64,000 bases of DNA, from contig NC_135169.1 of NCBI RefSeq assembly GCF_041146795.1, positions 17,003,852 through 17,067,851 of the forward strand, given 5' to 3'. The DNA is from Maylandia zebra (Eukaryota; Chordata; Actinopteri; Cichliformes; Cichlidae). This document shows, one piece after another, positions 22,106-31,967 of the stretch. Each line of letters starts with the position of its first letter. The stretch's first letter is position 1. Made by a program: the position numbers and the translations under genes. Below the pieces are notes generated by a model. The model worked only from the letters and a program-made list of their open reading frames with translations. It was not told the DNA's origin and ran no database searches.

Positions 22106-23080
22106 TAGGGATGGGTATCGTTTATCCGATACCGGTGCCAAACCGGTACTTTTGAAATGGTGCCGGTGCTTAAAGAATGGAGACCACAAAATTGGTCCAA
22201 AAACCTCTCATGTTCAGCTGTTTTTTTTGTAAAAAGATAACAATGTTAGCCTTTTCTGCAGCTATGGGACATATATGGTATCACTCTTGGCTGGAAGCAG
22301 TGCTTAAACAATGGAAAAAACACAAACTTTGTCCAAAAACTTCTCATGTTTAACTGTTTTCCACTTTTTCTTTGGTCATTTTAGCCTTTTTGGCCAGGGT
22401 GAAGGGAGCATCTGCCATCAAACAAGAAGACAGCCGCATGTAGCTATGATGGTGTTTGCTAGTTCACCTTACATGCATTAATTTAATAACGTGGCTAGCC
22501 TACTCAACGTAAGTTACACACAAACAACATTAAGCTACTCACGCAGAGAAGAACGGCTGCTGCTGCCGTCATCATTTCTGCTACACTGGCAGGGCTAGGG
22601 GCCAAGACTCTCCTCTTCGGGTTCTCGGGGGATGTTGCAAACTCCGAATCCGATAACAGGCACCACACCCGCAGTAGATGTGCTCGGTGTGAGGTCTCGC
22701 AGTATGCTATCAAATATGGCGCATTTCTCGGCTTTTAAAAAAAAACGCTATGCGTAGCCAGGTGTTTCATCGGATTTGAGGTGTTACCTCCTTTGACAGT
22801 ATTACAGTATCAGCTTAAAGCACTTGTTGCAGGCTGCTGAGTTTGCATCTTTTGCTGTGAAGTACAGATAGACTTTGACCGCTTCGCCTTGGGCATTTTT
22901 AATCTGTAGCTATGCTCTAAAAGAACGTACATACCTGGACCCGCCTACTATCCTCGGAAACGTAAAATGATTGGCTAGAATCTAAAGTGTATCACAGCTC
23001 GGGGAAAAAAGCACCGAAATGTTCGCTGCTTTTCGGACTGGTTACTACCGTTTATGTCAGAACACCGGTACCCATCCCTA
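22106..23080. mobile_element. hAT-type MITE
   Basis: Ends TAGGGATGGGTATCG and GGTACCCATCCCTA. CCTAACAC is duplicated exactly at 22098-22105 and 23081-23088. Inside are repeated GATACCGGTGCC-type motifs and no ORF of note. It lies about 40 bases from the right border of the 14.7-kb unit. Confidence 0.93.
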
Positions 23081-23126
23081 CCTAACACAGAGTCAGCCAG
23101 CAAGGCACGGGGACCATGACAACACT

Positions 23127-24790
23127 GATATCATGTCAATTTCAAGTCAGTCTGATTTTGGTTATTAAAATTTACCGAAATAGTATTGTCTTAAAAGAAT
23201 CAAGACACAATGTTTTCAAAAATTTTTCCTTGTATTTCTCCTGTTATGAAATATAATAATTTTAATTTTAACACCGGTAACTCCACTTAACTTGGAAAAC
23301 CAAAAAAAGTAACAGCTCAATAGCAGGAGAGTACATTACTTTTAAAGTCCCAAAGGTGCAGTGACGATAACATTAAAGGTGCACATAGGGTAAATGAAAA
23401 TGTCACGGAAATTTGCAGTAGTGTTAAAACGTTATACCATACTATGCTGTTCAAATTATTACGTTGCTGGAGACAACAGAGTACATCTTCAGAGATTATG
23501 ATGCAAACATCCGTCTCTGGTTTAACAGCACAGGAGAATTCCACGCTTCATCCCTTGCTTTCTTAAAGTCATCGTTAGTTGTGTCAAGGCACTGTTCATT
23601 ATACCACCTTTGACATGTGTCATATTGTATCTATTAAAAAACCCCACAAAAAAATACAAACAAAGCAAAAACAACAGTTATATTCAAAGACTAATGCACA
23701 TTTTTCAGAAATTCAAATTTTGTCCAACTCACCCAGTTCATTATTAAATGTTGATCATTGAATGTCCTGATCCTCAGAACAGAATTTTGGAATAGTAGCT
23801 GGTGGCTTTGTCATTTAACACAGTTGCTACTTGTGTCAAAAACTAAACTACAGGATCAAAATAAATCAGGCAGATACTTGTTCGAGGGCCAATTCGTGCA
23901 TATGTCAGACTGTATACAACTTTCTATAGATTAGACCACAGCATAAAGTGCAATTGTGCCTTATAAAACGCCCTCCAAAAAAAAAAAAAAAAAAAAAAAA
24001 TCACTAATAATAGTACTAACAAAATAATACATTTCAGGCTTCATACACACTACTGTGACAGCAACATGATGAACTTAGTCACCCCATACAGTTGAGTTAT
24101 TCATTTCTAGACACATTGCAGAATCCCACAGTGCAAATGTCCATAAAAGGTGAACAGATAAGTGGCTGCTTGTAAAAAAAAAAAAAAACCTGTTCCCCAC
24201 CGTGGCTCAGCTCCGTGAAAAACACACTCCGCTCCGGATTCCTGGTGAAACACCAGAACACAAATGTCAAAGGCAATCCCAAGTCAGTGAAGTTACTTTC
24301 ACAACACCAATGATAATCCACAGCTGTACTGATTAGTTTTGACTCAAGGATCTGGCGCTAACTGGAGCTCAGCCACACTCTTAACCCTTGGTGAGTGTAA
24401 TCTGCTGCAGATAACTAGCAGCAGGTGTGGCTGCCTCCAGCGCAGGAACATTCCCGGGGTCGTGATCCCCTTAGCTGACCCAAAACATCTGAGAAGAACA
24501 ACAACAAAATACTACCCACAGAAAATAAACATACAGTTGCTATAACTTTTTTTGGGTGTGTGTGTGTTAATGTGCTGCCGTGGCCTACGGGTGTCTGTGG
24601 TGTATAATGCAGTTTTATCATAAATAGAAACCAAAAGTCTAATCCGAAAACTGATTTTGAGAATCTAATTTTAATGTATTTTAATGTGTTTTAATGAGTG
24701 TGGCTGACTTTTATTTTATTTCACAATAAAACACTACACTACATACCCAGGTACACAAATTAGTGATAGGGCTTGTCATTTTTTTTTTAA
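23127..24790. other. Intergenic with retroposon debris, no gene recognised
   Basis: The first ~110 bases continue the dispersed repeat interrupted at 8434. A run of 24 A's at 23977-24000 and a shorter one at 24175-24188 look like poly-A tails of decayed retroposons. I see no conserved coding segment. Confidence 0.55.
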
Positions 24791-24794
24791 ATGT

Positions 24795-25100
24795 GTAATT
24801 ATTCTTTATTTTGATTGTAGACGTTTCACCTCTCATCCGAGAAGCTTCTTCAGTTCTAGGATCAAATGGTGGAGAGTCCCAGATTTAAGCTCTGTGGGAG
24901 TAACCCCCCAGGAGGCACAATGGACCCCCTAATGATCCTCTACCTAATCACACGAGCCAAGGTGTGAAAACAGATGTAGGTCACAATCAGCCAAGCCATC
25001 AGCAAATTTTAGAAAGATATCAGAAGAAAGTAGAGGAAAAGGCAAAAAAAGGGACCCATGGGAAAAAAAAGACAATAATGGGGGTGTTGGGAAAAAACGA
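24795..25100 (-). mobile_element. Penelope-like element tail with hammerhead-like core
   Basis: The minus strand at 24853-24819 reads CTGAAGA, then a CTTCTC/GAGAGG hairpin with a GGAT loop, then GAAAC. CUGANGA-stem-GAAA is the conserved core of hammerhead ribozymes, which are known from Penelope-like retroelements. The plus-strand continuation (CCCCAGGAGGCACAATGGA...CACACGAGCCAAGG) is a repeat I remember from fish genomes next to such motifs. No RT or GIY-YIG domain is left. Stem III is very short, so activity is uncertain. Confidence 0.45.
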
Positions 25101-25103
25101 AGT

Positions 25104-25320
25104 ATATGTATCAATCAATCAATCAATCAGTCTTTATTTATAAAGCACTTTTCATACAAAAAATGTAGCACAAAGTGCTTTACATAGTTAAAAGCAGCCC
25201 ACCCCACCCTCCAACTCACTCCCCACACTCTCATGAACAATCTGCAATGTATCTGCATCTGTAACAAAACACTCAAATGATATCCAGCACCAAAAGGACA
25301 AAACAGACATTGGTACACAA
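25104..25320 (-). mobile_element. LINE 3' tail fragment
   Basis: An AATC tandem run at 25111-25129 is followed by TTTATTTATAAAGCAC and CACAAAGTGCTTTACAT. It resembles the LINE tail at 48905-49000 (TTTATTTATATAGCAC, CACAAAGTGCTTAACA). On the minus strand this is the 3' UTR and terminal microsatellite of a CR1/L2-group LINE. Confidence 0.55.
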
Positions 25321-25362
25321 AAACAAACCAAGTTTTGCTGTGTGTGTGTCTGTGAGAGAGAG

Positions 25363-25978
25363 TGTCACGGTTCTGGGTATTTGTGATCTAGCATTTTGAG
25401 CTCTTGTGTTTTGGTATTATTTTATATTATGGTTTATGTTCTGCGTACTTTGTGCTGTTTTGATTATTGTTTTTGTAATCATTATTATCCTAGGGTTCAG
25501 CTATGGCTGTTAAGGTTTTAGTTCTTAGGTTTTGTCAAATGTTCCATCTCGTGTCTACTCTGTGCCTCTCGGTCCCACGTTTCATGTCTCTATATTTTGT
25601 CTCCCCGGTCTCTGTTAAGTTTACATGTCTAGAGTTCAGTTGGTGTGTTTTCTGTTTTACTTTGAAGGTCCGTGTCAGGGTATGTAGTTTTGCTTTTCTT
25701 GTCTCATCTGGCCTAATTACTCCCAGCTGTGCTCTCCTTCTGTGTCTCATTCCCTCATTATCCCTCAGTTTATTTAAGCCCCATGTTTCTCTTTGTCAGT
25801 GCTGCACTCTCCCTCATACAAGTCTGTGTGTTCTACCTGCCTAGTTTATGTTTGTAGTCCAGTCCAGTTTAGTTCTTTCTTGTGTCCAGCAATAAAACTG
25901 CCATTTTGAGTTCAAGTTTTACTGCTACATTGAGTCTGCATTTTGGGTCCTTTCCTGACTTCCATAACAGCTCTGACA
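25363..25978 (+). mobile_element. Solo-LTR-like element of the TGTCA family
   Basis: It starts TGTCACGGTTCTGGG and ends CTCTGACA; GAGAG and GAGCG lie outside (4 of 5 match). A TATA-like TTTATTTAAG at about 25769 and a CAGCAATAAA signal at about 25888 sit in the order expected for U3-R-U5. No internal region or second LTR adjoins it. There is no coding capacity. Confidence 0.6.
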
Positions 25979-26059
25979 GAGCGAGAATATGTGAGCGTCT
26001 GTGCCTGTGGGTTGTGTTTTTTTTTTTGTTTTTTTTTTTAAGTTAAACTAGCTTGAAAG

Positions 26060-26633
26060 ATGAGTGTTAAACCATAGCATAAACCTGAGGTTGATGCAGC
26101 CCAAGCCACCCCAGACTACAACCCCCAAATGAGCAGGCTAGCAAACATGATTCTCTTGTTAACAAATAAAACAGACTACCATGAACATCAACAATGGATG
26201 TCCGCCTCCATAACTGCAGGTTGTGAAAATGTTTTTCAGCATTCTCACCAATATACGGACTTGCAAAAACAGCTACAGCACTTTGAACCATGTCAGTGAG
26301 GTCTTTTAAGGAAGTCGCAGTAGTGAAGAGTCCAACAGTGTGTATTGTGAGATGGTAGTTCAGTTTAAGAAGAAATTATCTTTAAGCTTTTCCAAAACTG
26401 TAATAATAATAATGTGAAAAGTTTCCCCAAATTGAAAAATGAGATGCCATGTCACATATCAAGAGCCAAAAAAACCCCACGCAAACACTAATAACAGGAT
26501 TATACTTACTACTTTTTACAAATCTCCTTGGCATTCTTCATGGCATGACTAAGACATCTATGAAGAATTGGAGCCTCAAAGTCTTGTTTCCTTTCCCAGA
26601 AGCGGTGTTGTAATAATGATTTATTGTGTCTGA

Positions 26634-26669
<36 letters not shown>

Positions 26670-27005
26670 GGGGGGGAATGCTAAACAGCTATTAGGGCCA
26701 TTGATCCATCACAAATGAGCATTACAGGTGACTGCATGGCTTTGTGCCCAGAGGCCCTTGTAACATCGGTCATAAGTGCCTCCAGAAAATATGTGACAGA
26801 GGCAGTGATATGGTCGCTTGTCAAATATTTAGCCACTGGTAGGGGAGAGCATGTTTTCTGTGGATTCCTTACTATAAGTTCATGAACATAGAAAGGAGGC
26901 GAACCCTTCCTTTTTTGATGATACTGCCTGTAGCATCCAAATAAACTATGTCCTCCTGACATCGGCTCTGAAAAATTTCAATGCTCCTTTAAAACCATAA
27001 AAGAA
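26060..27005 (-). pseudogene. MULE-like DDE transposase pseudogene
   Basis: Reading the minus strand: YLDATGSIIKK (first D), a frame change, then PPFYVHELIVRN, PVAKYLTSDH, TYFLEALMTDVTRASGH and VMLICDGSMAL (second D) at about 26990-26690. After a 29-T run at 26639-26667 it continues FEAPILHRCLSHAMKNAKE (about 26590-26520). A final piece at 26315-26170 reads TSLKDLTDMVQSAVAVFASP. DATGS and CDGSxAL spaced about 90 residues apart resemble MULE-type transposases. The frame break and the T-run insertion show that it is dead. Confidence 0.5.
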
Positions 27006-27618
27006 CACCTTTTGGGTGTAACATCACTTTTTGCAATACGTCATTTGGGTTGTTTTTCTTGTTTTCTACCATTACCTGGAGACAATGTCATTAATCCTCG
27101 AACCTGCATAACCCAGACACTAGAAGAGAGGGCCCTTTCTTTTTGAGTCTAAAGCCTTGACTCTATGCCTTTTTGAAAGCAAAATAACAATATGGAAACA
27201 CTGTCCACAGTCCATCTGAAATAAGACTGGTCCACTAGTCCCATGTATCCTCTTTGTGATCTCTCTTTTTTATTTTTTTTTTATTTTATTTTTTTTTAGA
27301 TTTGTCCATTCTTTCCTTTCTTAAAAAAAAAAAAAGTAGGTTTAAGTGGGACATCATCAGACACGTTGCTGTTAGACTAAAGAGAAATTTGTGAAGAGAC
27401 TTTTGTTTCTTTCTTTTTGCATATATACTATAATATCTGTAAATATGCTTGAAATACTAAGGTATTTTAAGCAAGCGATTTTAGTTAGGAATATATTGCA
27501 ATAATTTATGTTGAGAACTGTCATTAAATATCAGTTATGTCTGAGTTCCCAGGCCGCATCCTTCGGAGGGCCCGACCTTTGGTCTACGTGGTCCGGGTGC
27601 TTCTATGATGATGATGAT
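27006..27618. other. Intergenic, no gene recognised
   Basis: AT-rich, with T-rich tracts near 27265-27300 and A-rich 27322-27335. A short GC-rich repeat segment (GGCCGCATCCTTCGGAGGGCC) at about 27552 precedes a GATGAT run and the Harbinger fragment. Confidence 0.5.
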
Positions 27619-27850
27619 GTTACGTTCACACTGCAGGCAAAAGCGCATCAAATCCGACTTTTTTGACCCTATGCGACCCATATTCGATCATGGTATGAAA
27701 GTGTGAACGGCTCAAATCCGATTTGGGACACTTTCGTATGTGGTACTGAATCCGATACATATCTGATGTATTAGAAAGTGATTGCTGTTTGAATGGTCAT
27801 GTCGCATTAAATCAGTCTTTTACGTCACTGACACAAGACAGACGCCACTA
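27619..27850 (-). mobile_element. Harbinger fragment related to 1272-5923
   Basis: It reads GTTACGTTCACACTGCAGGC, then GCGCATCAAATCC, GACCCTATGCGACCCAT and TTTTACGTCACTGACAC in the same order as the right end of the complete element read inward (5923 down to about 5690). Similarity stops after AGACAGACGCC. Only one terminus is present. Confidence 0.8.
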
Positions 27851-28034
27851 GAGCGCGCTTGCTGTCACATTTTATTTTAAGTGTGAACAACATATCTGAG
27901 AGAGAGACTTAAAAATCACAGTTGGTGGAAGCTTTAGTCTGGATGCTGTGCAGCTCAGAACACACGTAAAATGCGTTTCTCACGGCCACTTGTTTTCAAT
28001 GTGATGGACAAGTTTTTATTAACAGTCAGAGTGA

Positions 28035-28560
28035 GAGGCAGGTCAAACGTCAAAGGTACTCATCCATATTTATAATATCATTTGGCTCAATGGAATTCTC
28101 CACTGTCTTTGTTTGAGTCAATGTGCAGAAGTTGGCAAGTTTTTCCTCGTAGTCGGGACACAAAGCTGTGCGTGCCCCGACGGACAGGCCTTTTCGTCTC
28201 ATATCAAAACACCACGATGGCCCACCTCTAAAATCTTCAATTTTCACTTCGGTAGCAATTGCTTTAGCCTTCAGTCTGATCTGCACTGTAACATCGCAGC
28301 CAACTTCTCTCTGAGTGTTCACCCAGCCTTCGTGAAAGTTTTCATGGTTGGGCTATCTGCTATGATTACCTGTGAAAGCTTTTGTTGTCTTCTTGCATTG
28401 ACTCAGTTCTTCACGCTGGCGTCTCCACTGGCTCCCCATCGATTAATTTATGCCAAGACAACGTGCAGCAACTAGATTTCCTTCTTGAACCACCAGATTG
28501 ATTGCCTTTAACTTAAAAGCTGCATGATGCTTTTCTTTGAGTGTTTTCCATGTTAAGGAG
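28035..28560 (-). pseudogene. pogo/Tigger-type transposase, N-terminal half
   Basis: The minus strand encodes KHHAAFKLKAINLVVQEGN (helix-turn-helix), then WRRQREELSQCKKTTKAFTG, an in-frame stop, then WVNTQREVGCDVTVQIRLKAKAIA, EDFRGGPSWCF and RRKGLSVGART, PDYEEKLANF and IINMDE. This is the CENP-B-type DNA-binding half of a pogo/Tigger (DDE_1) transposase up to its first catalytic Asp. A TAG at about 28370 breaks it and the rest of the DDE domain is absent. Confidence 0.8.
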
Positions 28561-28799
28561 GACGAGTACAAATTACTGATTTACAAAAATTGTAAAAGTG
28601 CAATGGATTTATTGCACAATTTCCTTGGACCTCTGTGAACTACTTATCAGTTTTATTGGTCTGCAGTTACCAGACAATGTTTTTGGCGGCATGAAAAAAA
28701 ACATGCATTAGCCGCCCCATAGTATAGGCCACAGTCTTCAGTGTGGAGAAAAAAGTAGTGGCTTATAGCCTGAAAAAGACAGTAAATGTAATGTCCAGT

Positions 28800-29640
28800 A
28801 GTGGGTGGTATAGGCTTGTGTACTTCCCCCCCCCCCTGACCCGTTTGGCACTGTAGCAATCAGACTTCTTGTCTGAAGACGAAGAAAATGCCCAATGGAA
28901 GTATTTATTTAATAACTCTATTTTAATATTTACATTTTCAGCTATTATCAATGGAACAGCCATGAATGCTTGATAGGAAGGTAAAGACGTAGGCAAGAGG
29001 CGTTCAACAAGAGGAGAAAAAACAGAGGGGATGACGGACAGTGAGAAAACACAATGAAATTCCCTGGATTACCTGCTGGAAGAAAAAACAGAAAACAAGC
29101 AAAAGAGAGCAATGCAGTAGGGAGACCACAGCCACAACCTAGATAAGTATAAGTAACGGTAAATAATAAATATTGGTATCAGCACAGCCCCTCCCGAGAA
29201 ACCTCAGTCTACATGTATTTAAAATTGAGGGGTGGGAACCGGCAACAGAGGTGAGGTTGAATACACAGACCATCCCTTGGATGCGGTTCAGTCTGCCCAG
29301 CCCCAAGGCTCTACGTGTATCTATTATGAGAGTGAGTAATGTTGATATCTAGGTTGGCACAGGTGGTCAGAAGGGGACATAGGAGGAATGCCTCCCCTGC
29401 ACCCCAAGGCCCTGCATGTGTGGTGGTGGGAAGAGGGAGGCAGCTGGAGATGGGGAGGGATGTCAAGGCAAAGTACACTCTCCATGGGGCCAGCTCCCCG
29501 CTGACCCCAGTAGGCACCCCTGTTCCATAGAATCCACCAAGGGCAGGGGGCCCAGGCCCATCCAGACAGGAGCCCATATTAGCAGCACACCCAACCCCAC
29601 CTCAGAGGAAAACACTCAATTATCTCCCTGACTACCTAAG
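28800..29640 (-). mobile_element. Poly-A retroposon family, older copy
   Basis: Landmarks match 31968-33200 in order: CCCGTTTGGC, ATCAGA..., ACAGAAAACAAGCA, TAAATATTxxTxTCAGCACA, then a GC-rich block with repeated AGGCCC and GGGAGGC. A poly-C run at 28827-28837 replaces the A/T tail of the younger copy. Coding capacity was not recognised. Confidence 0.5.
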
Positions 29641-29879
29641 ACGATAGACTCCCAGGTTGGGTTTATTCTCCAAATCTGTACTAATTTTAAAGTTAATTTT
29701 TTTTTTTTTTTGTGATTCTGGGGAATACTTTAACAATATAAAAATGAAAAACAAAAAACTTTAGAAATGAAAGGACCTTGAAGATGTGAGTCAAAATGAT
29801 AAAATTGCACATCAAAACATATGTAGGTAACAGAAAGGGGGGGGGGAATGGATTTAAAAGACTGGGTCTTATGTCGGCA

Positions 29880-30235
29880 ACTTCAACAATTTGAAAGGGC
29901 CATTACTTAGTGATACCATGTCAATATCAAGGCAGTCTGATTTTGCCTTTCTGTGGTTGTATACTGTATACTGCAATTCTATGGAAATGGCAATTTACAT
30001 TTTAAGAGCATTGTGAAGTCATTGAAAGAGTTCTTCAAAAAAGAAAATTCAGAGGGATTTTACTTTGAAATCCCCAAATAAGATGGCCTTGATATTGAGA
30101 GGGCACTATTAGATTACAAGGTTATGTCATTTGGAAGACCGAATGAATTTGCTATTATCTAATTAGCAGGCCTTAAAATTCATTTAAAGTTGGCTTTCAT
30201 TTTGAAATCAGGTTTCTACGTCTCTTGCCATGAGA
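29880..30235 (-). repeat. Inverted copy of the 7.6-8.4 kb dispersed repeat
   Basis: Read on the minus strand it shows CTGATTTCAAAATGAAAGCC, ATCAAGGCCATCTTATTT, CTTTCAATG, AATGCTCTTAAAA, CAACCACA and CATGGTATCACTA in the same order as 7597-7905. No gene is seen between 29640 and 30490. Confidence 0.6.
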
Positions 30236-30485
30236 CCAGTGTTCTCAGGTTGTTAAAGTACGAATGAAGTAGTCTCACAATGCTTTCCCGCCTGTCCAAA
30301 TCAACCAAAACCCTTAAAGCCTCCTGAAAATTAGTGTGAAACTTCATATAATATAGTAAAGAATTAAAATATGAATAGTCACAATATTAAAGAGGCTAAA
30401 GAGTATTGTTGTCAGTGAAAGTAGAGTGTGAGGCAAGGGCTCATCGTTATCTGGAAAAGAAACAAACAATTTATTGAAGAGTGTT

Positions 30486-30523
30486 ATTTTATTTTATTTA
30501 TTTATTTATTTATTTATTTTGTG
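30486..30523 (-). terminator. AAAT-rich tract with AATAAA signals downstream of the caspase
   Basis: The minus strand reads repeated AATAAATAAATAAA about 220 bases after the caspase stop. It offers several polyadenylation signals, or may be the degraded poly-A tail of a retrocopy. Confidence 0.4.
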
Positions 30524-30741
30524 TTCCCAGTCTGAGATTTATTCTTTGATATAAAACTGCTACAGTATAAAATGCAACACCTCAATGCGAGATTCAGATT
30601 TAGAAAAATAAAAGATTTAAAATGATGACAGAAAGATGGAAAATATAAAGGAAACATTTTAAGAAACATAGTAAGTAACTCTGATAAGTAATCATGCATC
30701 CCTAGTTGCACAGTAAGATGTGCTGTATTTCCATGATGACT

Positions 30742-31881
30742 TCAGGTGCACTGAGGTGGCAGCACAAGTTTCTTTCTCAGGGTGAATCTCACTTCAGGCA
30801 TCTGCTTGGCCAACGAGGAGGTCTCTCGATGTGCTACATCATCGTTCACGTAGTGGAGGATGGAGACGATGTCTTCGCCCCTGGGACAGCGCTCCTTCAG
30901 CTGCTCACAAAGAGACTGAACGAACCAGCTTCCATCGACTATATGTCTAAGTGAAGCATGATCTTCAACAGTGGCCATGGCAACCAGAACATCAGCTTCC
31001 TCGGGGATGGTCAATGGTGAAGTATCATCATCAATCTCCATATCGTTCATCTGCACTCCACGCTGTATGTTACTTCCTTGGCAGGCCTGGATCAGGAACA
31101 CTTTGGGCTTACCGATGAGGACAGACTGGTCACACCCCCTGAACTTTCGGGTAATTTCTTTAATGGGGAGGGGGTTCCTGTCAGTTCCCAAAACTACACC
31201 CTTTTTTCCGTGACTCAGAATAGAGCAGATGAAAGCATCACCGTGCTCAAGGACCTGCTGAGGATCAACAAAGCTGCTGCCATCCCACTCTTTAAAGTTG
31301 AACTTCTGCAGCTGAGACATGTCTGCCAGGGAAGCAACAAACGTCAGTGCCTGATCCATCTGATCCTTGTTCAGGTCTCCAAACATCAGCACTCTGAAGC
31401 CCAGACACCTGAACACCTCTGCCAAGCTTTGGGCGTCTTTATCTGTCCCTCTTCTCTGTGAACCATCCTTGAAGTTGTTATTGTTTATGATCACGCAGAG
31501 GCCGACGGGCCGGCTAATGATTTGATAAACATCCTGTGACATATTCCCATCGTGCTGACATGAAGACACTTGGACAGGCTCGGATAAAAGGGGGGTACAA
31601 CTCAGCTGTAAACTCGCCAGCTGAGGGAAAGTTTCTTTAATGGCGCCATCGGTTTGCAGGAGGTTCAGGAAGTCTTTGCATTTATCTTCTCCTTTATTCA
31701 TGATCTTATCCACGAGCTCAATGACGTGTGTCTCCGCATTTGCACTGTTGATGCTTTTAAGATTGTCCCGCTGAGAGATCAGCTTATTCTCATAAACTTT
31801 GTTGAGAATTAGCCTGTGGTCTCCGGACAGAATCTCATGAATGGCTGTTTTATTGCTCCTTATTGCATTTTGGGCCGACAT
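30742..31881 (-). CDS. CARD-containing caspase-8-like protease, intronless
   Basis: A single 379-codon frame starts at ATG 31881 and stops at 30742. Residues 1-90 look like a CARD (KTAIHEILSGD, NKVYENKLISQ, HVIELVDKIMNKG). The protease domain follows: GTDKDA near 145, catalytic His224 in SHGKKG, catalytic Cys267 in QACQG. A C-terminal half (MATVEDHAS, GSWFVQSLCE, ERCPRGEDI, KQMPE, FTLRKKL) is very close to caspase-8. CARD plus caspase-8-type domain matches the fish CARD-caspase-8 group, initiator proteases of cell-death or inflammatory signalling, cutting after Asp. Vertebrate caspase genes are split by introns, so an uninterrupted frame suggests a retrocopy. All key residues are present. An (AAAT)n tract lies about 230 bases downstream. 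Confidence 0.9.
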   Translation of the reverse strand: MSAQNAIRSNKTAIHEILSGDHRLILNKVYENKLISQRDNLKSINSANAETHVIELVDKIMNKGEDKCKDFLNLLQTDGAIKETFPQLASLQLSCTPLLSEPVQVSSCQHDGNMSQDVYQIISRPVGLCVIINNNNFKDGSQRRGTDKDAQSLAEVFRCLGFRVLMFGDLNKDQMDQALTFVASLADMSQLQKFNFKEWDGSSFVDPQQVLEHGDAFICSILSHGKKGVVLGTDRNPLPIKEITRKFRGCDQSVLIGKPKVFLIQACQGSNIQRGVQMNDMEIDDDTSPLTIPEEADVLVAMATVEDHASLRHIVDGSWFVQSLCEQLKERCPRGEDIVSILHYVNDDVAHRETSSLAKQMPEVRFTLRKKLVLPPQCT

Positions 31882-31931
31882 GCTGAATGGTCAGTTGGAA
31901 CTTCTGCTGTCCTTGAAAACGAAGCCTCGTT

Positions 31932-31935
<4 letters not shown>

Positions 31936-31967
<32 letters not shown>

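Larger units (their letters stand above)
8435..23121 (-). mobile_element. 14.7-kb composite insertion with TGTCA...TGACA ends
   Basis: The left end reads TGTCAAGGGG and the right end GGGGACCATGACA. ACACT is duplicated outside both (8430-8434 and 23122-23126). The flanking dispersed repeat reads continuously if the whole 14,687 bases are removed. The first ~170 bases match the left part, and the last ~15 bases the right end, of the 208-bp element at 62755-62962. About 8.5 kb of the unit is later nested elements. What is left carries a broken zinc-finger/tyrosine-recombinase-like gene and unassigned ORFs, all on the minus strand. It could be one large transposon with cargo, or a small LTR-like element that later absorbed many insertions. 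Confidence 0.6.

Noticed and set aside
8435-23121. A complete LTR retrotransposon with two LTRs
   Set aside because: The left end is not repeated at the right end as a direct repeat, and no gag, protease, RT or integrase of LTR type is found inside.
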